From positions 1-64,000 of the forward strand of contig CAVSSS010000020.1 in assembly GCA_963730555.1 (NCBI GenBank): a stretch of 64,000 bases of DNA. The letters run 5' to 3'. The notes below the pieces were generated by a model. That model ran no database searches. It was not told where the DNA came from and was given only the letters and a program-made list of their open reading frames with translations. The position numbers were made by a program, and so were the translations under genes. The stretch is from Roseiarcus sp963730555 (GTDB taxonomy: Bacteria > Pseudomonadota > Alphaproteobacteria > Rhizobiales > Beijerinckiaceae). Shown in pieces: positions 52,742-62,087 of the stretch (position 1 is the first letter of the stretch; every line of letters begins with the position of its first letter).

Positions 52742-53113
52742 ATGGACGCCGTCCAGGAAACATCGACCCTTATCGCCGCCGGCAAAGTCCAAGGCACATA
52801 CGTCTTCAACACTGGAGGCGATCGGGTGGGCTCAATCCACGACCTGATGATCGACAAGCAAACCGGCCAGGTGGCTTACGCGATCATGGCGTTTGGCGGA
52901 TTCCTCGGTGTGGGAGACAGCTATCATCCGCTGCCCTGGTCGCTACTGAAATACAACACGAACCTCGGCGGCTATCTGGTTGACATCGATCAAAGCCAGC
53001 TTGAGGACGCGCCCTCTTATCCGGTCGGGACACAACCGGCCTGGGGCGATCCCGACTATGAGCGCAAGCTCCGCGACTACTACGGCGTCACCTCCCCTGG
53101 GGGCCCGCTCTGA
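52742..53113 (+). CDS. PRC-barrel domain protein
   Basis: The protein has 123 residues from the ATG at 52742, preceded by AAGGAG. The PRC-barrel (about 10-90) reads LIAAGKVQGTYVFNTGGDRVGSIHDLMIDKQTGQVAYAIMAFGGFLGVGDSYHPLPWSLLKY, followed by LGGYLVDIDQSQLEDAPSY. The C-terminus WGDPDYERKLRDYYG is typical of short rhizobial PRC-barrel proteins that are stress-induced. Cytoplasmic; binding partner unknown. A hairpin terminator follows 48 bases after the stop. Confidence 0.93.
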   Translation: MDAVQETSTLIAAGKVQGTYVFNTGGDRVGSIHDLMIDKQTGQVAYAIMAFGGFLGVGDSYHPLPWSLLKYNTNLGGYLVDIDQSQLEDAPSYPVGTQPAWGDPDYERKLRDYYGVTSPGGPL

Positions 53114-53160
53114 CGCTTTCACGAGTAGTGCGCCATTAGGGACGCAGCCTGATGGCCAAG

Positions 53161-53198
53161 CAAGGCGGCGGTTCTTATCCGCCGCCTTGTCCGTTTTG
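53161..53198 (+). terminator. Hairpin terminator after the PRC-barrel gene
   Basis: The perfect 11-bp stem CAAGGCGGCGG / CCGCCGCCTTG has the 7-base loop TTCTTAT and is followed by TCCGTTTT. The stem is strong and the T run moderate. Confidence 0.7.
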
Positions 53199-53332
53199 GC
53201 CTCGCGCAGTGCAGCGTTTGCGTGCTGCCACCGCATCCCGCCCTTTCGCAAATCTCGCCCGCAGAACGACTTTCAATGCGCCGCTTTCCGCGCAACAATC
53301 GGAAACCGAACTGAACCTGCGGCGAAGAGAAA

Positions 53333-53530
53333 TTGAACGGCTCATCCGAATTCACAACCTGGGTCGCGTTGGCGGGCGCCGCGATACTGGCGGGGCTCAC
53401 CGCGATCTAATCCGCGTCTCCGTTCCTCTTGATCGCGGCGGCCGTCATCGGTGCCTATCTCGGCTACAAAGGCGAGCAACTTGGCCGCGCCTATGTCGAA
53501 AGACGCCTAGGGCGAAACCGCTCAAAATAG
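53333..53530 (+). pseudogene. Small two-helix membrane protein with an in-frame stop
   Basis: From a TTG at 53333 the frame reads NGSSEFTTWVALAGAAILAGLTAI, then TAA at 53408, then continues in the same frame as SASPFLLIAAAVIGAYLGYKGEQLGRAYVERRLGRNRSK to a TAG at 53528. Both sides are hydrophobic helices and the second ends in a basic tail, so the frame looks coding across the stop. It may be a nonsense-mutated gene or a base error. No family recognised. Confidence 0.4.
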
Positions 53531-53617
53531 AGTGGACCTGTACGTCGCGCCGCTTCGGCGGCGTAAGCTTCCGTCAAGCCAAGCCGAACGCAGACGGAAG
53601 GGGAATTGGAAAGCGAC

Positions 53618-54481
53618 ATGAGACTGCGTTCCCTCCTGTTCGTTCCCGGCGATTCCGACCGCAAATTTGCGCGGGCAAGGGATTGCGGCGCCGACGCCCT
53701 CATCCTCGATCTTGAAGATTCAGTCGCGCGCTCCGAGAAGGCCAAGGCCCGCGCCCATGTCGCTGCAGCTGATCGACGAACAGCCAAAACGAGCCTGTCG
53801 TTCTTCGTCCGCGTCAATGCGCTCGACACCGGGCTCGCGCTCGACGACCTAGCGGCGGTGGTCAAACCCGGCCTCGACGCGCTCTTGGTCCCGAAGGCCA
53901 ACAGCGCGGCCGATCTCGAGCGCATCGCCCATTATCTCGAGGCGCTCGAGGCGAAGGCCGGCATGGTCCCTGACGCGGTCAAATTGGCGAGCGTGGCGAC
54001 CGAAACGCCAAAGGCGATGTTCGCGCTTGGCTCCTACGCGCCCGCCCATCCCCGGCTGATCGCCTTGACCTGGGGCGCGGAGGACCTCTCGGCGGCGCTC
54101 GGCGCAACCGACAACAAGGAGCCGGACGGATCGTGGACGTTTCCATATCAGCTGGCCCGCGCGCACTGCCTGTTCGCGGCCTCGGCCGCCGAGGTCTGCG
54201 CCCATCGACACGATCTATGCGGATTTTCGCGATTCCGAGGGGCTCGAGCGGGATTGCCGGCGCTCCCGGCGTGACGGCTTTGTCGGGCGCCTCGCGATCC
54301 ATCCCGATCAAGTCGCGGCGATCAATCGCGCTTACGCGCCGTCCGAAGCCGAGGTCGCGCATGCGCGCAAGATCGTCGCCGCCTTCGACGCCAATCCCGG
54401 CGCCGGAACGCTCGGGGTCGACGGCAAGATGGTCGACATTCCACATCTGAAGGCGGCGCGCAAAATTCTGGCGTCGATTTG
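53618..54481 (+). pseudogene. CitE/HpcH-type CoA ester lyase, frameshifted
   Basis: It starts at ATG 53618 (MRLRSLLFVPGDSDRKFARA), with the metal and substrate motifs ADALILDLEDSVA, VRVNALDTG, LDALLVPKANS, LASVATETPKAMFAL and LIALTWGAEDLSAALG. Near 54197 one extra base shifts the frame; the original continues DTIYADFRDSEGLERDC, RDGFVGRLAIHPDQVAAIN and PHLKAARKIL to a stop at 54481. Intact, it would be about 287 residues, normal for citrate lyase beta/malyl-CoA lyase relatives (HpcH/HpaI aldolase fold). The C-terminal GFxGRLAIHP block closes the active site, so the truncated form is probably inactive. Confidence 0.87.
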
Positions 54482-54744
54482 ACCGCAAGTTTCGTGTCGT
54501 GCTCGGCGGGGCGATTGACCATTGTGCGCCCGCTCTCTCGCCGTGCGCACAGATATTGTTCTTGATTCGTTCTATAAGCATCGTTATGAGCAACTCCACG
54601 CGGGCGGATTAAGTTCGACTTGGCTCCGCCCTATGAGGGTGTCGAGTTCAAACCTATGTAAAAGAGGTTTCGCCGGCCCCTTTTTCATCGCGCCGGGCCG
54701 GCCGGACGTTGACCGGCCGCCACACCGCTTATCGGGGAAATGCT

Positions 54745-56139
54745 ATGGCTGACGAAGCACTTTTTGGGCTTTTGCGGCAAACCGCCGATCCGGCGGTGGT
54801 AAGAGCCTTCGAGACATCGGTTGAAAAGGATCCGGATCGGGCGCTCAACCGCGTCAATCCGCTCGTTTACGCGAAATCGCATGGTCTCGACGAGGAGCAG
54901 ACGATCGCCGGCTTTGTGCACGCCGCGCGCCTCGGGCTGTTCGATATGTCGTGGAACATGTTGTGCCCGGGATGTGGGGGCGTGCTTGAGAGCAGCGCTG
55001 CGCTGAAAACCCTCAAAGATGCCCATTATTACTGTTCGCTTTGCGCGGCCGATTATGAGCCTACGCTCGACCAGCTGGTCGAGGTCACATTCACGGTCAA
55101 CCCTCGGATTCGTCACATCGCCGCGCATGACCCGGATTCGCTGCCCTTCGCCGAATACATGCGCCAGATCTTCTGGAGCTCAAGCAACGACGTGCCAGAC
55201 GATGTGGAAAACGCCATCCAGAGGGTGACGCTCGACGCGATGGAGCTCGGAGCGGGTGAAAGGGCGGCGATGTCGCTCAATCTTCCGAAGGGATTTGCGA
55301 TCGTTTTCGAGCCGGTGACCCACTCGTCGCTGTTTCTAGACGTCGACGGCGAGGAGACCCGGGAGCGCCGCAATTTGTCGCTCGTCTTCGTCGACGCCCA
55401 CGCCCACAGCGGCACGCTCAAAGTCCCGCCGGGCCCGGCGCGCATCTCGTTTGAGAACAAGACCGGTCGGCGGACGATGCCGGGGATCTGGCTGCACAGC
55501 GAGGAGATGGACAAGCTCACCAGCCCCCGCCTGCCGTTCCTGACCGCAACCCGCCTGCTCAGCAACCAGGCGTTCCGCGATCTCTATCGCAGCGGGACGT
55601 TCGATCCCGAACAGCGGTTCAAGATCACGAGCCTCACGATCCTGTTCACCGACCTCAGGGGCTCGACCGCGCTTTACGACCGGATCGGCGACCTTGCCGC
55701 CTTCGATCTCGTGCGCAGCCACTTCGGCGCGCTGCTTGAGGCGGTCTCAGCCGAGGGCGGCGCAGTGGTTAAGACCATCGGCGACGCGGTGATGGCGACC
55801 TTCCCGACGCCCGACCGAGCGCTGCGAGCGGCGATGCGCATGCGCGAGGCGATGCGTGAGATCAACGCGGCGCGCGGCGGCTACGACCTGGCGCTCAATA
55901 TCGGGCTGCATTCGGGTCCGTGCCTGGCCGTCATGCTTGACGACCGGCAGGACTATTTCGGGCAGACTGTGAACATCGCCTCGCGCGTGCAGGAGCTGGC
56001 CGACCCGACCGCAATCCTGGCGACCAAGCCAATTATCGAAAGCGCCGAGGTGGCGCGGATGCTGAGCGGAGCCGAGCTACCGAACGACTCCCCGGTCCTC
56101 ACAACTGCGAGGACTGAGCGACGAGTTCGAGATCTTTGA
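54745..56139 (+). CDS. Class III adenylate/guanylate cyclase with N-terminal zinc-ribbon domain (copy 1)
   Basis: The protein has about 464 residues from the ATG at 54745. The N-terminal region (DUF5939-like) has two CxxC pairs, CPGC near 73 and CSLC near 97, likely one zinc ribbon, and then the EYMRQIFWSSSND and PVTHSSLFLDV blocks. The cyclase domain starts near 295: TILFTDLRGSTALYDRIGD with the first metal Asp, VVKTIGDAVMATF with the second, and GQTVNIASRV with the Asn/Arg transition-state pair. It makes cAMP or cGMP in the cytoplasm. Near 56070 the frame is shifted against copy 2, so the last 25 residues are replaced; the original frame runs to 56173. The catalytic core is unaffected. Confidence 0.9.
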   Translation: MADEALFGLLRQTADPAVVRAFETSVEKDPDRALNRVNPLVYAKSHGLDEEQTIAGFVHAARLGLFDMSWNMLCPGCGGVLESSAALKTLKDAHYYCSLCAADYEPTLDQLVEVTFTVNPRIRHIAAHDPDSLPFAEYMRQIFWSSSNDVPDDVENAIQRVTLDAMELGAGERAAMSLNLPKGFAIVFEPVTHSSLFLDVDGEETRERRNLSLVFVDAHAHSGTLKVPPGPARISFENKTGRRTMPGIWLHSEEMDKLTSPRLPFLTATRLLSNQAFRDLYRSGTFDPEQRFKITSLTILFTDLRGSTALYDRIGDLAAFDLVRSHFGALLEAVSAEGGAVVKTIGDAVMATFPTPDRALRAAMRMREAMREINAARGGYDLALNIGLHSGPCLAVMLDDRQDYFGQTVNIASRVQELADPTAILATKPIIESAEVARMLSGAELPNDSPVLTTARTERRVRDL

Positions 56140-56294
56140 GGTCCGCGAACGCGAAGCCGCAGCGGCGGAATAAGGCGCAACGCGCCTTAGTAGCGCCTAT
56201 CGGCCGGCAGCCTTCTGTTGGCCGCGAAACTTTGGCGGCTGCTGGGACAGGGAATGGCCGGTCTCGCCCACCGGCTAAGCGGCAAGGAAGCAAC

Positions 56295-57726
56295 ATGATT
56301 GACGAAGCGCTTTTTGGGCTTTTGCGGCAGACCGCCGATCCGGCGGTGGTGAGAGCCTTCGAGACATCGGTTGAAAAGGACCCGGATCGGGCGCTCAACC
56401 GCATCAATCCGCTGGCTTACGCGAAAGCGCATGGTCTCGACGAGGAGCAGACGATCGCCGGCTTTGTGCATGCGGCGCGGCTCGGGCTGTTCGACATGTC
56501 GTGGAACATGTTGTGCCCGTCATGCGGCGGCGTGATCGAGACCGGCGCGGCGCTCAAGGCCCTCAATCAGACCCATTATTATTGCTCGTTCTGCACCGTC
56601 GATTGCGAGCCCACGCTCGACAAGCTGGTCGAGGTGACATTCACGGTCAATCCTCGCATTCGCCGCATCGCCGCGCACGATCCGGATTCGCTTCCCTTTG
56701 CCGAATACATGCGCCAGATTTTCTGGAGCTCGAGCAACGAGTTCCCGGACGATGTCGAAAGCGCCGTCCAAAAGGTGACGCTCGACACGATGGAGCTCGG
56801 AGGGGGCGAAAAGGCGGCGATGTCGCTCAACTTCCCGAAGGGATTTGCGATCGTTTTCGAGCCCGTCACCCACTCGTCGCTCTTTCTCGAGGTCGAAGGG
56901 GAGGAGACGCAAGGAGCGGCGGAATCTGTCGCTCGTGTTCGCCGACGCGCATACGCACAGCGGCACGCTGGAAATCCAGCCGGGTCCGGCGCGCATCTCG
57001 TTCGAAAACAAGGCTGACCGCCGGACGATGCCGGGGATCTGGCTGCACAGCGAAGAGATGGACAAGCTGACCAACACCCGCCGGCCGTTCCTGACCGCGA
57101 CGCGCCTCCTCAGCAACCAGGCGTTCCGCGATCTTTATCGCAGCGGGACGTTCGATCCGGAGCAACGGTTCAAGATCACGAGCCTCACGATCCTGTTCAC
57201 CGACCTCAGAGGCTCGACCGCGCTCTACGACCGCATCGGCGACCTCGCCGCCTTCGATCTCGTGCGCAGCCATTTCGGCGCGCTGCTCGAGGCGGTCTCC
57301 GCCGAGGGCGGCGCGGTGGTCAAGACAATCGGCGATGCGGTAATGGCGACCTTCCCGACGCCCGACCGGGCGCTGCGGGCGGCGATGCGCATGCGCGAGG
57401 CGATGCGCGAAATCAACCAGACGCGCGGCGGCGAGGACCTCGCGCTCAATATCGGCTTGCATTCGGGGCCGTGCCTCGCCGTCATGCTCGACGACCGGCA
57501 GGACTATTTCGGGCAGACGGTGAATATCGCCTCGCGCGTCAATGAGCTGGCCGACCCGACCGCAATCCTGGCGACCAAGCCGATCATCGAAAGCTCCGAG
57601 GTGGCGCAGGTGCTGAGCGAATCGAGCTACCGAACGACGCCGCGGTCTTCGCAGCTTCGGGGCCTCAGCGACGAGTTCGAGATCTTCGAGGTTCGCGAAC
57701 GCGAGGCCGCAGCCGCGGCGGAGTAG
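56295..57726 (+). pseudogene. Class III adenylate/guanylate cyclase (copy 2), frameshifted
   Basis: A tandem paralogue of the preceding gene, very similar along its whole length, starting at ATG 56295. It has the same zinc-ribbon (CPSC and CSFC) and the same catalytic motifs (TILFTDLRGSTALYD, VVKTIGDAVMATF, GQTVNIASRVNEL). A base is missing near 56909, where copy 1 reads EETRERRNLS and this copy jumps frame. The second part, including the whole cyclase domain, stays open to 57726 and keeps the original C-terminus DEFEIFEVREREAAA. The ATG-started product would be cut at about 240 residues unless the shift is an error. Confidence 0.87.
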
Positions 57727-57741
57727 GTGGGCGCCGTCGCC

Positions 57742-58284
57742 CTAACGGGCGGCGGCCTTTTGCCGGCCGAAGACCTCATGACCTTCGCGATCGAGAATGC
57801 GCAAGGCGATCGTGTTGGGCGGCCATGCGGCGATCGCGGCGGCGATGATCGCGGCGGAGACGTCGGAGGCGCGGATCTCGTCTTCGCGCAAGAGCGATGG
57901 CTGGGAATCCGTTCCCGCGCCCATGAATTGGATGCGGAACGGTTGCGGCGTGGGGATGCCGGCCGCCTTGGGGAGGCGTTTCGGCTCCGGCCCTGGCTCC
58001 GGAAGGGGTCGAGCCTTGCGCGGCGCGTCCGGCTCGCGATCCAGCACGAAGAAGGTGTTCATCTCCAGTTGAGTTGAAAGATTGAGGCCGACGCGGCTGC
58101 CGGTTTTGCGCGCAATCGCCTTGGCGACCAGGGCCCAATCCTCGGAGATCGCATCGGAACTGGCCTCGTGCTCCCTTCGCCGGGCCTCCTGATACGCGCA
58201 ATCGCCGAGCTCGCGGATCAGCGCCTCGGCCTCAGCGTCAATGCGTTCCATTCGCGCACGCCTGGACGGCGCCCAGGTGCTCAT
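57742..58284 (-). CDS. Conserved hypothetical protein, 180 aa
   Basis: The protein has 180 residues from the ATG at 58284. It is charged and helical in the first half (RIDAEAEALIRELGDCAYQEARRREHEASSDAISEDWALVAKAIARKTGSRVG), with a Pro-rich linker and a C-terminal strand/helix part (SAAIIAAAIAAWPPNTIALRILDREGHEVFG). No signal peptide or membrane segment and no recognisable family. Frame use is consistent over the full length. It converges with the cyclase gene and is followed by gmk on the same strand. Confidence 0.65.
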   Translation of the reverse strand: MSTWAPSRRARMERIDAEAEALIRELGDCAYQEARRREHEASSDAISEDWALVAKAIARKTGSRVGLNLSTQLEMNTFFVLDREPDAPRKARPLPEPGPEPKRLPKAAGIPTPQPFRIQFMGAGTDSQPSLLREDEIRASDVSAAIIAAAIAAWPPNTIALRILDREGHEVFGRQKAAAR

Positions 58285-58456
58285 CTGTCGCTTCCTTCCA
58301 CCCCCCACAACCCAATAGCTGCATATTCAAGCGTCGCGGGCAACAGGCTTTCGCCGCCGCTTATGCTGCCTGCTTGTCAGCCCCGGTCCGCGGACCTCCC
58401 ATTTTCCGGCCTCAAGCGCTTAAGGCCGCAATTCGACAACTCTATACGGAGTCGAC

Positions 58457-59105
58457 TTACTCCGCCACCAGCCGCTCGACCAGCTGCTCGACGCCCGCCT
58501 GGATCCGCTTCGCGCGCAGCCGCTCGGCCGTGACAATCGCCGTCACGTCGCGATAGGCGCGCTTGAGGTCGTCGTTGACGACAACGTAATGGTAATCGCG
58601 CCAGCGCTCGATCTCCCTTCGGGCGTTCTCGAACCGCGCCTCGATCGAAGAGGCCGTGTCCTCCGCCCGCCGCTCGAGGCGCGCGCGCAATTCCCGCATC
58701 GATGGCGGCAGGACGAAAATGCTGACGACGTCGTCGCCCAGCCGTTCGCGCACTTGCTTCGCGCCCTGCCAGTCGATGTCGAACAGCATGTCGCGTCCTT
58801 CCGCGAGCACCTTCTCCACCGGCGCGCGCGGCGTGCCATAGGCGTGGCCGTGCACCTCGGCCCATTCGAGCAGTTCGCCCCCCGCCTTCATGCGCTCGAA
58901 TTCGCCGTGGCTCGATGAAGTGATAGTGGACGCCGTCCACTTCGGAGGCGCGCTGCTTCCGCGTCGTCACCGACACCGAGAGCGTGAGATCGAGCGCGCT
59001 GTCTTGCATGAGCATCCGGGTCAGCGTGGTCTTGCCGGCCCCCGATGGCGAGGACAGAATCAGGATCATGCCTCGCCGGCTCGCCGCCATCGCTCCGAAT
59101 CTCAC
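58457..59105 (-). pseudogene. gmk: Guanylate kinase (gmk), frameshifted
   Basis: The first frame, from GTG 59105 (or ATG 59069), has the P-loop ILILSSPSGAGKTTLTRML and the GVHYHFIE strand. Near 58912 a single extra base shifts it. The correct continuation is in the next frame: EFERMKAGGELLEWAEVHGHAYGTP, DMLFDIDWQGAKQVRE, FVLPPSMRELRARLERR and YVVVNDDLKRAY, to 58457. Joined, the protein is about 215 residues, normal for Gmk, which phosphorylates GMP to GDP. Gmk is normally essential, so the break is more likely a sequencing or assembly error than a real inactivation. The start overlaps the yicC stop. Confidence 0.88.
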
Positions 59106-59989
59106 TCGACGTTCTGCACCTGCTCGCGGAATTGCTCGATTTGCGCTCTGAGTTCAAGCCCCTGCGCGGTCAAGCTTACGTCGTTGGCCTTGGCGCTGAG
59201 GGTGCTCGCCTCCCGCGCCAGCTCCTGGGAGAGGAAATCGAGTCGCCGGCCGATCGGCCCGCCTTCCTCGATTAGCGCCAGCGCGGCGGCGACATGGGTC
59301 TTGAGCCGGTCGAGCTCCTCGCGGATGTCGGCCTTGGCCGCCAGCAGGATCGCCTCCTGGTGGAGGCGGTTCTCGTCGAAACCGCGCGACGACGCCATCA
59401 GCGTCTCGACACTCTGGGCGAGGCGTTCGCGCACCGCCTCCGGCCGGCGCGCCGGATTGGCCTCGGCGGCCTCCACGATCCCGGCGATAGCCTGCAGCAT
59501 GCCGTTGAGCACCGAGGCGAGCGCGCGTCCCTCCTGCCGGCGCGCCGCGGTGAGCGAGGCGATGGCTTCGTTGAGGCTCGCGAGCGCGCCCGCGCAGGCC
59601 GCGTTCACGGCCGCCTCGTCGTCCTCGGCGTCGGCCGCATCGATCACGCCGCGCAGCGCGAGCAACCCGTCCATCGTCGGGGGCGCGAGCCCGGCCTTTG
59701 CGGCCGCTGCACGAGCGGCGACGGCGACCGACTCGAGCGCCGCTGCATCAATTCGCGCCGCGGCCATCGCCACCTCACGTCGCGGCGATAAGGTGGCGAA
59801 GCAGGTCCCGCGCGCCAGCGCCTTGGCGAGCCGAGTGCGCGCCTCCCCTTCCGCCTGGTCGAAGGGCGCGGGCATGCGCAAGCGGATGTCCAGCCCCTTG
59901 GCGTTGACCGTCTTTAGCTCGAACGTCCAGCGCCACGCGCCGCCGCTCCCCGCCGCGCGGGCAAATCCCGTCATGCTGCTCACCGCCAT
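59102..59989 (-). CDS. yicC: YicC/YloC family endoribonuclease
   Basis: The protein has 295 residues. The N-terminal YicC_N domain begins SSMTGFARAAGSGGAWRWTFELKTVNAKGLDIRLRMPAPFD, the strongest family block, and the C-terminal DUF1732 part has ALLAAKADIREELDRLKTHVAAA and GRRLDFLSQELAREASTLSAKAND. In Escherichia coli YicC is a regulator/endoribonuclease of small RNAs. The yicC-gmk order with a 4-base overlap is conserved across proteobacteria. Intact and normal length. Confidence 0.95.
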   Translation of the reverse strand: MAVSSMTGFARAAGSGGAWRWTFELKTVNAKGLDIRLRMPAPFDQAEGEARTRLAKALARGTCFATLSPRREVAMAAARIDAAALESVAVAARAAAAKAGLAPPTMDGLLALRGVIDAADAEDDEAAVNAACAGALASLNEAIASLTAARRQEGRALASVLNGMLQAIAGIVEAAEANPARRPEAVRERLAQSVETLMASSRGFDENRLHQEAILLAAKADIREELDRLKTHVAAALALIEEGGPIGRRLDFLSQELAREASTLSAKANDVSLTAQGLELRAQIEQFREQVQNVE

Positions 59990-60153
59990 AGCTTTAAAGC
60001 CCCCCCCTCGCCACTTGGATCGCGAGTCCCCTTCTACCGCCCCTCGCGCAGATAAATCGGCGCCGCCAAGCGGTTCATATTGAGTTCAGGCCTAGGTCTC
60101 TACCGTCCGACGCGACCCATTTGGGTTTCCCTAACCACAGGATTGTCCTTGTC

Positions 60154-60369
60154 ATGATCAAGACCCTTGCCGCCGCGGCTGTTCTCTCGCTCGGCCTCAG
60201 CGGATACGCCCTCGCGCAATCGACGGTCACCGGCGCCCCCGCCGGCAGCGCGCCCGAGACCGCCGAGCCGATGGTGCACCATCATCATCACCACCACCAC
60301 CATCATCACCACCACCACATGCATCACATGGCTCCGGAAGCCGCGCCCGCTCCGGCCCCGGCTCAATAA
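60154..60369 (+). CDS. His-rich exported protein
   Basis: The protein has 71 residues from the ATG at 60154. A signal peptide (MIKTLAAAAVLSLGLSGYALA, cleavage after ALA) is followed by a short Pro/Ala/Gly part. Then comes an unbroken run of 14 His with MHHM after it, and a Pro/Ala tail. The His run starts near residue 43. It is probably a periplasmic metal-binding protein (Ni, Cu, Zn or Co) or a metal buffer. No membrane segment beyond the signal. A strong terminator follows 38 bases after the stop. The gene is the only one on this strand between yicC and the RNA methyltransferase, so it has its own promoter. Confidence 0.75.
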   Translation: MIKTLAAAAVLSLGLSGYALAQSTVTGAPAGSAPETAEPMVHHHHHHHHHHHHHHMHHMAPEAAPAPAPAQ

Positions 60370-60407
60370 GGATCGCGGTTCGTCATCGCCCTTCGGGCGA
60401 TGCGTTC

Positions 60408-60446
60408 AGCCCTCCAGGCAAGCTCCAATGTCTGGAGGGCTTTTTA
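60408..60446 (+). terminator. Rho-independent terminator
   Basis: Stem AGCCCTCCAG / CTGGAGGGCT with a 14-base loop, then TTTTTAATT. It ends the His-rich gene. It lies at the 3' end of the RNA methyltransferase gene on the other strand, so it may serve both. Confidence 0.8.
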
Positions 60447-61293
60447 ATTGAGGTCCAATTCAGGGCTGCGGTTCGTCTTTTTTTGACTCACCCGTTTGCG
60501 CGTTTTTGCTTCGACCCGCGGCCCCTCCGCCAGACGAGCCACCGCCCCCCACAATGTGCGTACGTCCTGTTGCGTCAGCTCCATGCGATGGAAGATATTG
60601 CGCAGGTTTCGCCGCATGCCTGGCTTCTTGGTCGCCGGCCGGAAAAAGCCATTCTCGTCGAGCTTGCCCTCGAGATAATCGAAGAAGGCGAGCAACATCT
60701 CGCGCTGCAACCGGAGGCCATTGGACGCGCGGGATCGTCGGCGGCGGCGGCGCGTCGCCATAAGCGGCCTTGAACCATTCATAGCCGCAGATGAGAACCG
60801 CCTGGGAAAGGTTGAGCGAGGCGTAAGCAGGGCTCGACGGAAAGGTGATGATCGCGTTGGCGAGCGCCACTTCGTCATTGTCCAGGCCGGTGCGCTCCGG
60901 CCCGAACAGGATCCCGCGCTTCTCGCCGACCGCCGCGGCGGTTGAGCCCATGGCCGCGCTCGGGCTCAAGACCGCCTTCATCTGCCCGCGCTCGCGCGCC
61001 GTCGTCGCGTAAATGGCATGGAGGTCGCCGACCGCCGCCTCGACGGTCGGGAAGACCTTTGCGGCGTCCAAAAGATCGGTCGCGCCAGCCGCTGCCGAAT
61101 AGGCGACCTCGCGATAGTCGTCGGTGCGCGGCCAGCCCTGGCGGGGATTGACCAGCCGCAGGTCGTCGAGGCCGAAATTGGCCATGGCGCGTGCGCACAT
61201 GCCGATGTTCACCGCCAGCTGCGGCCGAACCAGAATGACCGCTGGACCGCCGCCGAGCTGCGGTCTTGTCCTGTCCGTGCCCGCGCCAACCAT
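60444..61293 (-). pseudogene. tRNA/rRNA 2'-O-methyltransferase, TrmJ/SpoU-type, frameshifted
   Basis: From the ATG at 61293 the frame has PAVILVRPQLAVNIGMCARAMANFGLDDLRLVNP, the SPOUT N-terminal block, then VFPTVEAAVGDLHAIYATTARER, GILFGPERTGLDNDEVALANAIITFPSSPAYASLNLSQAVLICGYEW, with the trefoil-knot SAM site (FGPERTGL and SLNLSQAV). Near 60727 one base shifts the frame, and the C-terminal helical extension continues as LRLQREMLLAFFDYLEGKLDENGFFRP and NIFHRMELTQQDVRTLWG. This C-terminal extension is the TrmJ type, which methylates tRNA position 32. The core is intact, so a full-length protein is likely if the shift is an error. Confidence 0.86.
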
Positions 61294-61357
61294 GGCGGCG
61301 GGACTATATGACGCCAGCGCTGGATACAATCATGCTCGCGAACGGAGGCGACAGCGA

Positions 61358-61873
61358 TTAAAGCCCCAACTCCCTTGGCGCCCAACCGGCGAAGGCCCGC
61401 GCCAGCGCGACCGCGCGCCAGTAATAGGCTTGCTCGACCATCGCCTGGTCGACGGCGCTTGGATAATAGGACGCAATCGCCCGCAACGGGATTTGCGACT
61501 CGATTCCGCCCCGCGGTCCCCGGACGATGAAGCTTCCTAGGATCGTGTCCTGGGCTGAGCCCCCCGGCCCTGTCCCGCCGCTGCTCGGGCCAAGATAGAT
61601 CCAGTCGATCCGGACCTCGAGGGTGGCCGCGTTTCTGTCGCCCGGGGCCATATACGCTCCCAAGACCCGCGCCAGCTCCTGCCTGAGCGCCTGATCCATC
61701 CACGCCGCGGTCGGATCGCCTGTGGTCGCGCGCAGCGGCTCGACATTGACCACGACTTCGCGAAACCTCAGGCCGGTCTGGGCTCGCGCGTTAGAGGCGG
61801 CGCATGTGAATGAAAGACCGAATGCGCCAAGGGCGGCGAGCGCGCCCCGGCAAGTCATGGCGCTGGCGACCAT
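61358..61873 (-). CDS. Exported hypothetical protein, tandem paralogue A
   Basis: The protein has 171 residues from the ATG at 61873. A signal peptide (about 1-31, with LGAFGLSFTCAASNARA) precedes a mature domain with RFREVVVNVEPLRATTGDPTAAWMDQALRQELARVLGAYMAPGDRNAATLEVRIDWIYLG, PSSGG, RGPRGGIESQIPLRAIASYYPSAVDQAMVEQAYYWRAVALARAFAGWAPRELGL. The last residues are the same as in the neighbour (62088-62610). The DRNAATLEVRID and WAPRELGL blocks suggest a small envelope protein family I do not recognise. Periplasmic or lipoprotein-like; no lipobox seen. Confidence 0.75.
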   Translation of the reverse strand: MVASAMTCRGALAALGAFGLSFTCAASNARAQTGLRFREVVVNVEPLRATTGDPTAAWMDQALRQELARVLGAYMAPGDRNAATLEVRIDWIYLGPSSGGTGPGGSAQDTILGSFIVRGPRGGIESQIPLRAIASYYPSAVDQAMVEQAYYWRAVALARAFAGWAPRELGL

Positions 61874-62087
61874 CTTGTCCTTTTCTTTCCGGCGACGCCC
61901 CGAGGCGAAGCCACGTAGCATCAATTTAGGGGCGAAACGTTGGTTGGTCGCCCCTTCCACAGTCCCGCTCCCCCGCTCCGCAGGGGAGGATGAACGGCTG
62001 CGGCGGCCGTCACTCGGACGGGCTGTGGCATGGTGGTCGAGGCGCGCGGCGGAAGCCACTGGCAGACGACGACAGGAGCGAAGTCGT

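Noticed and set aside
58890..60083. 397-residue plus-strand frame opposite yicC and gmk
   Set aside because: Ser/Ala-rich low-complexity shadow of two well recognised genes.
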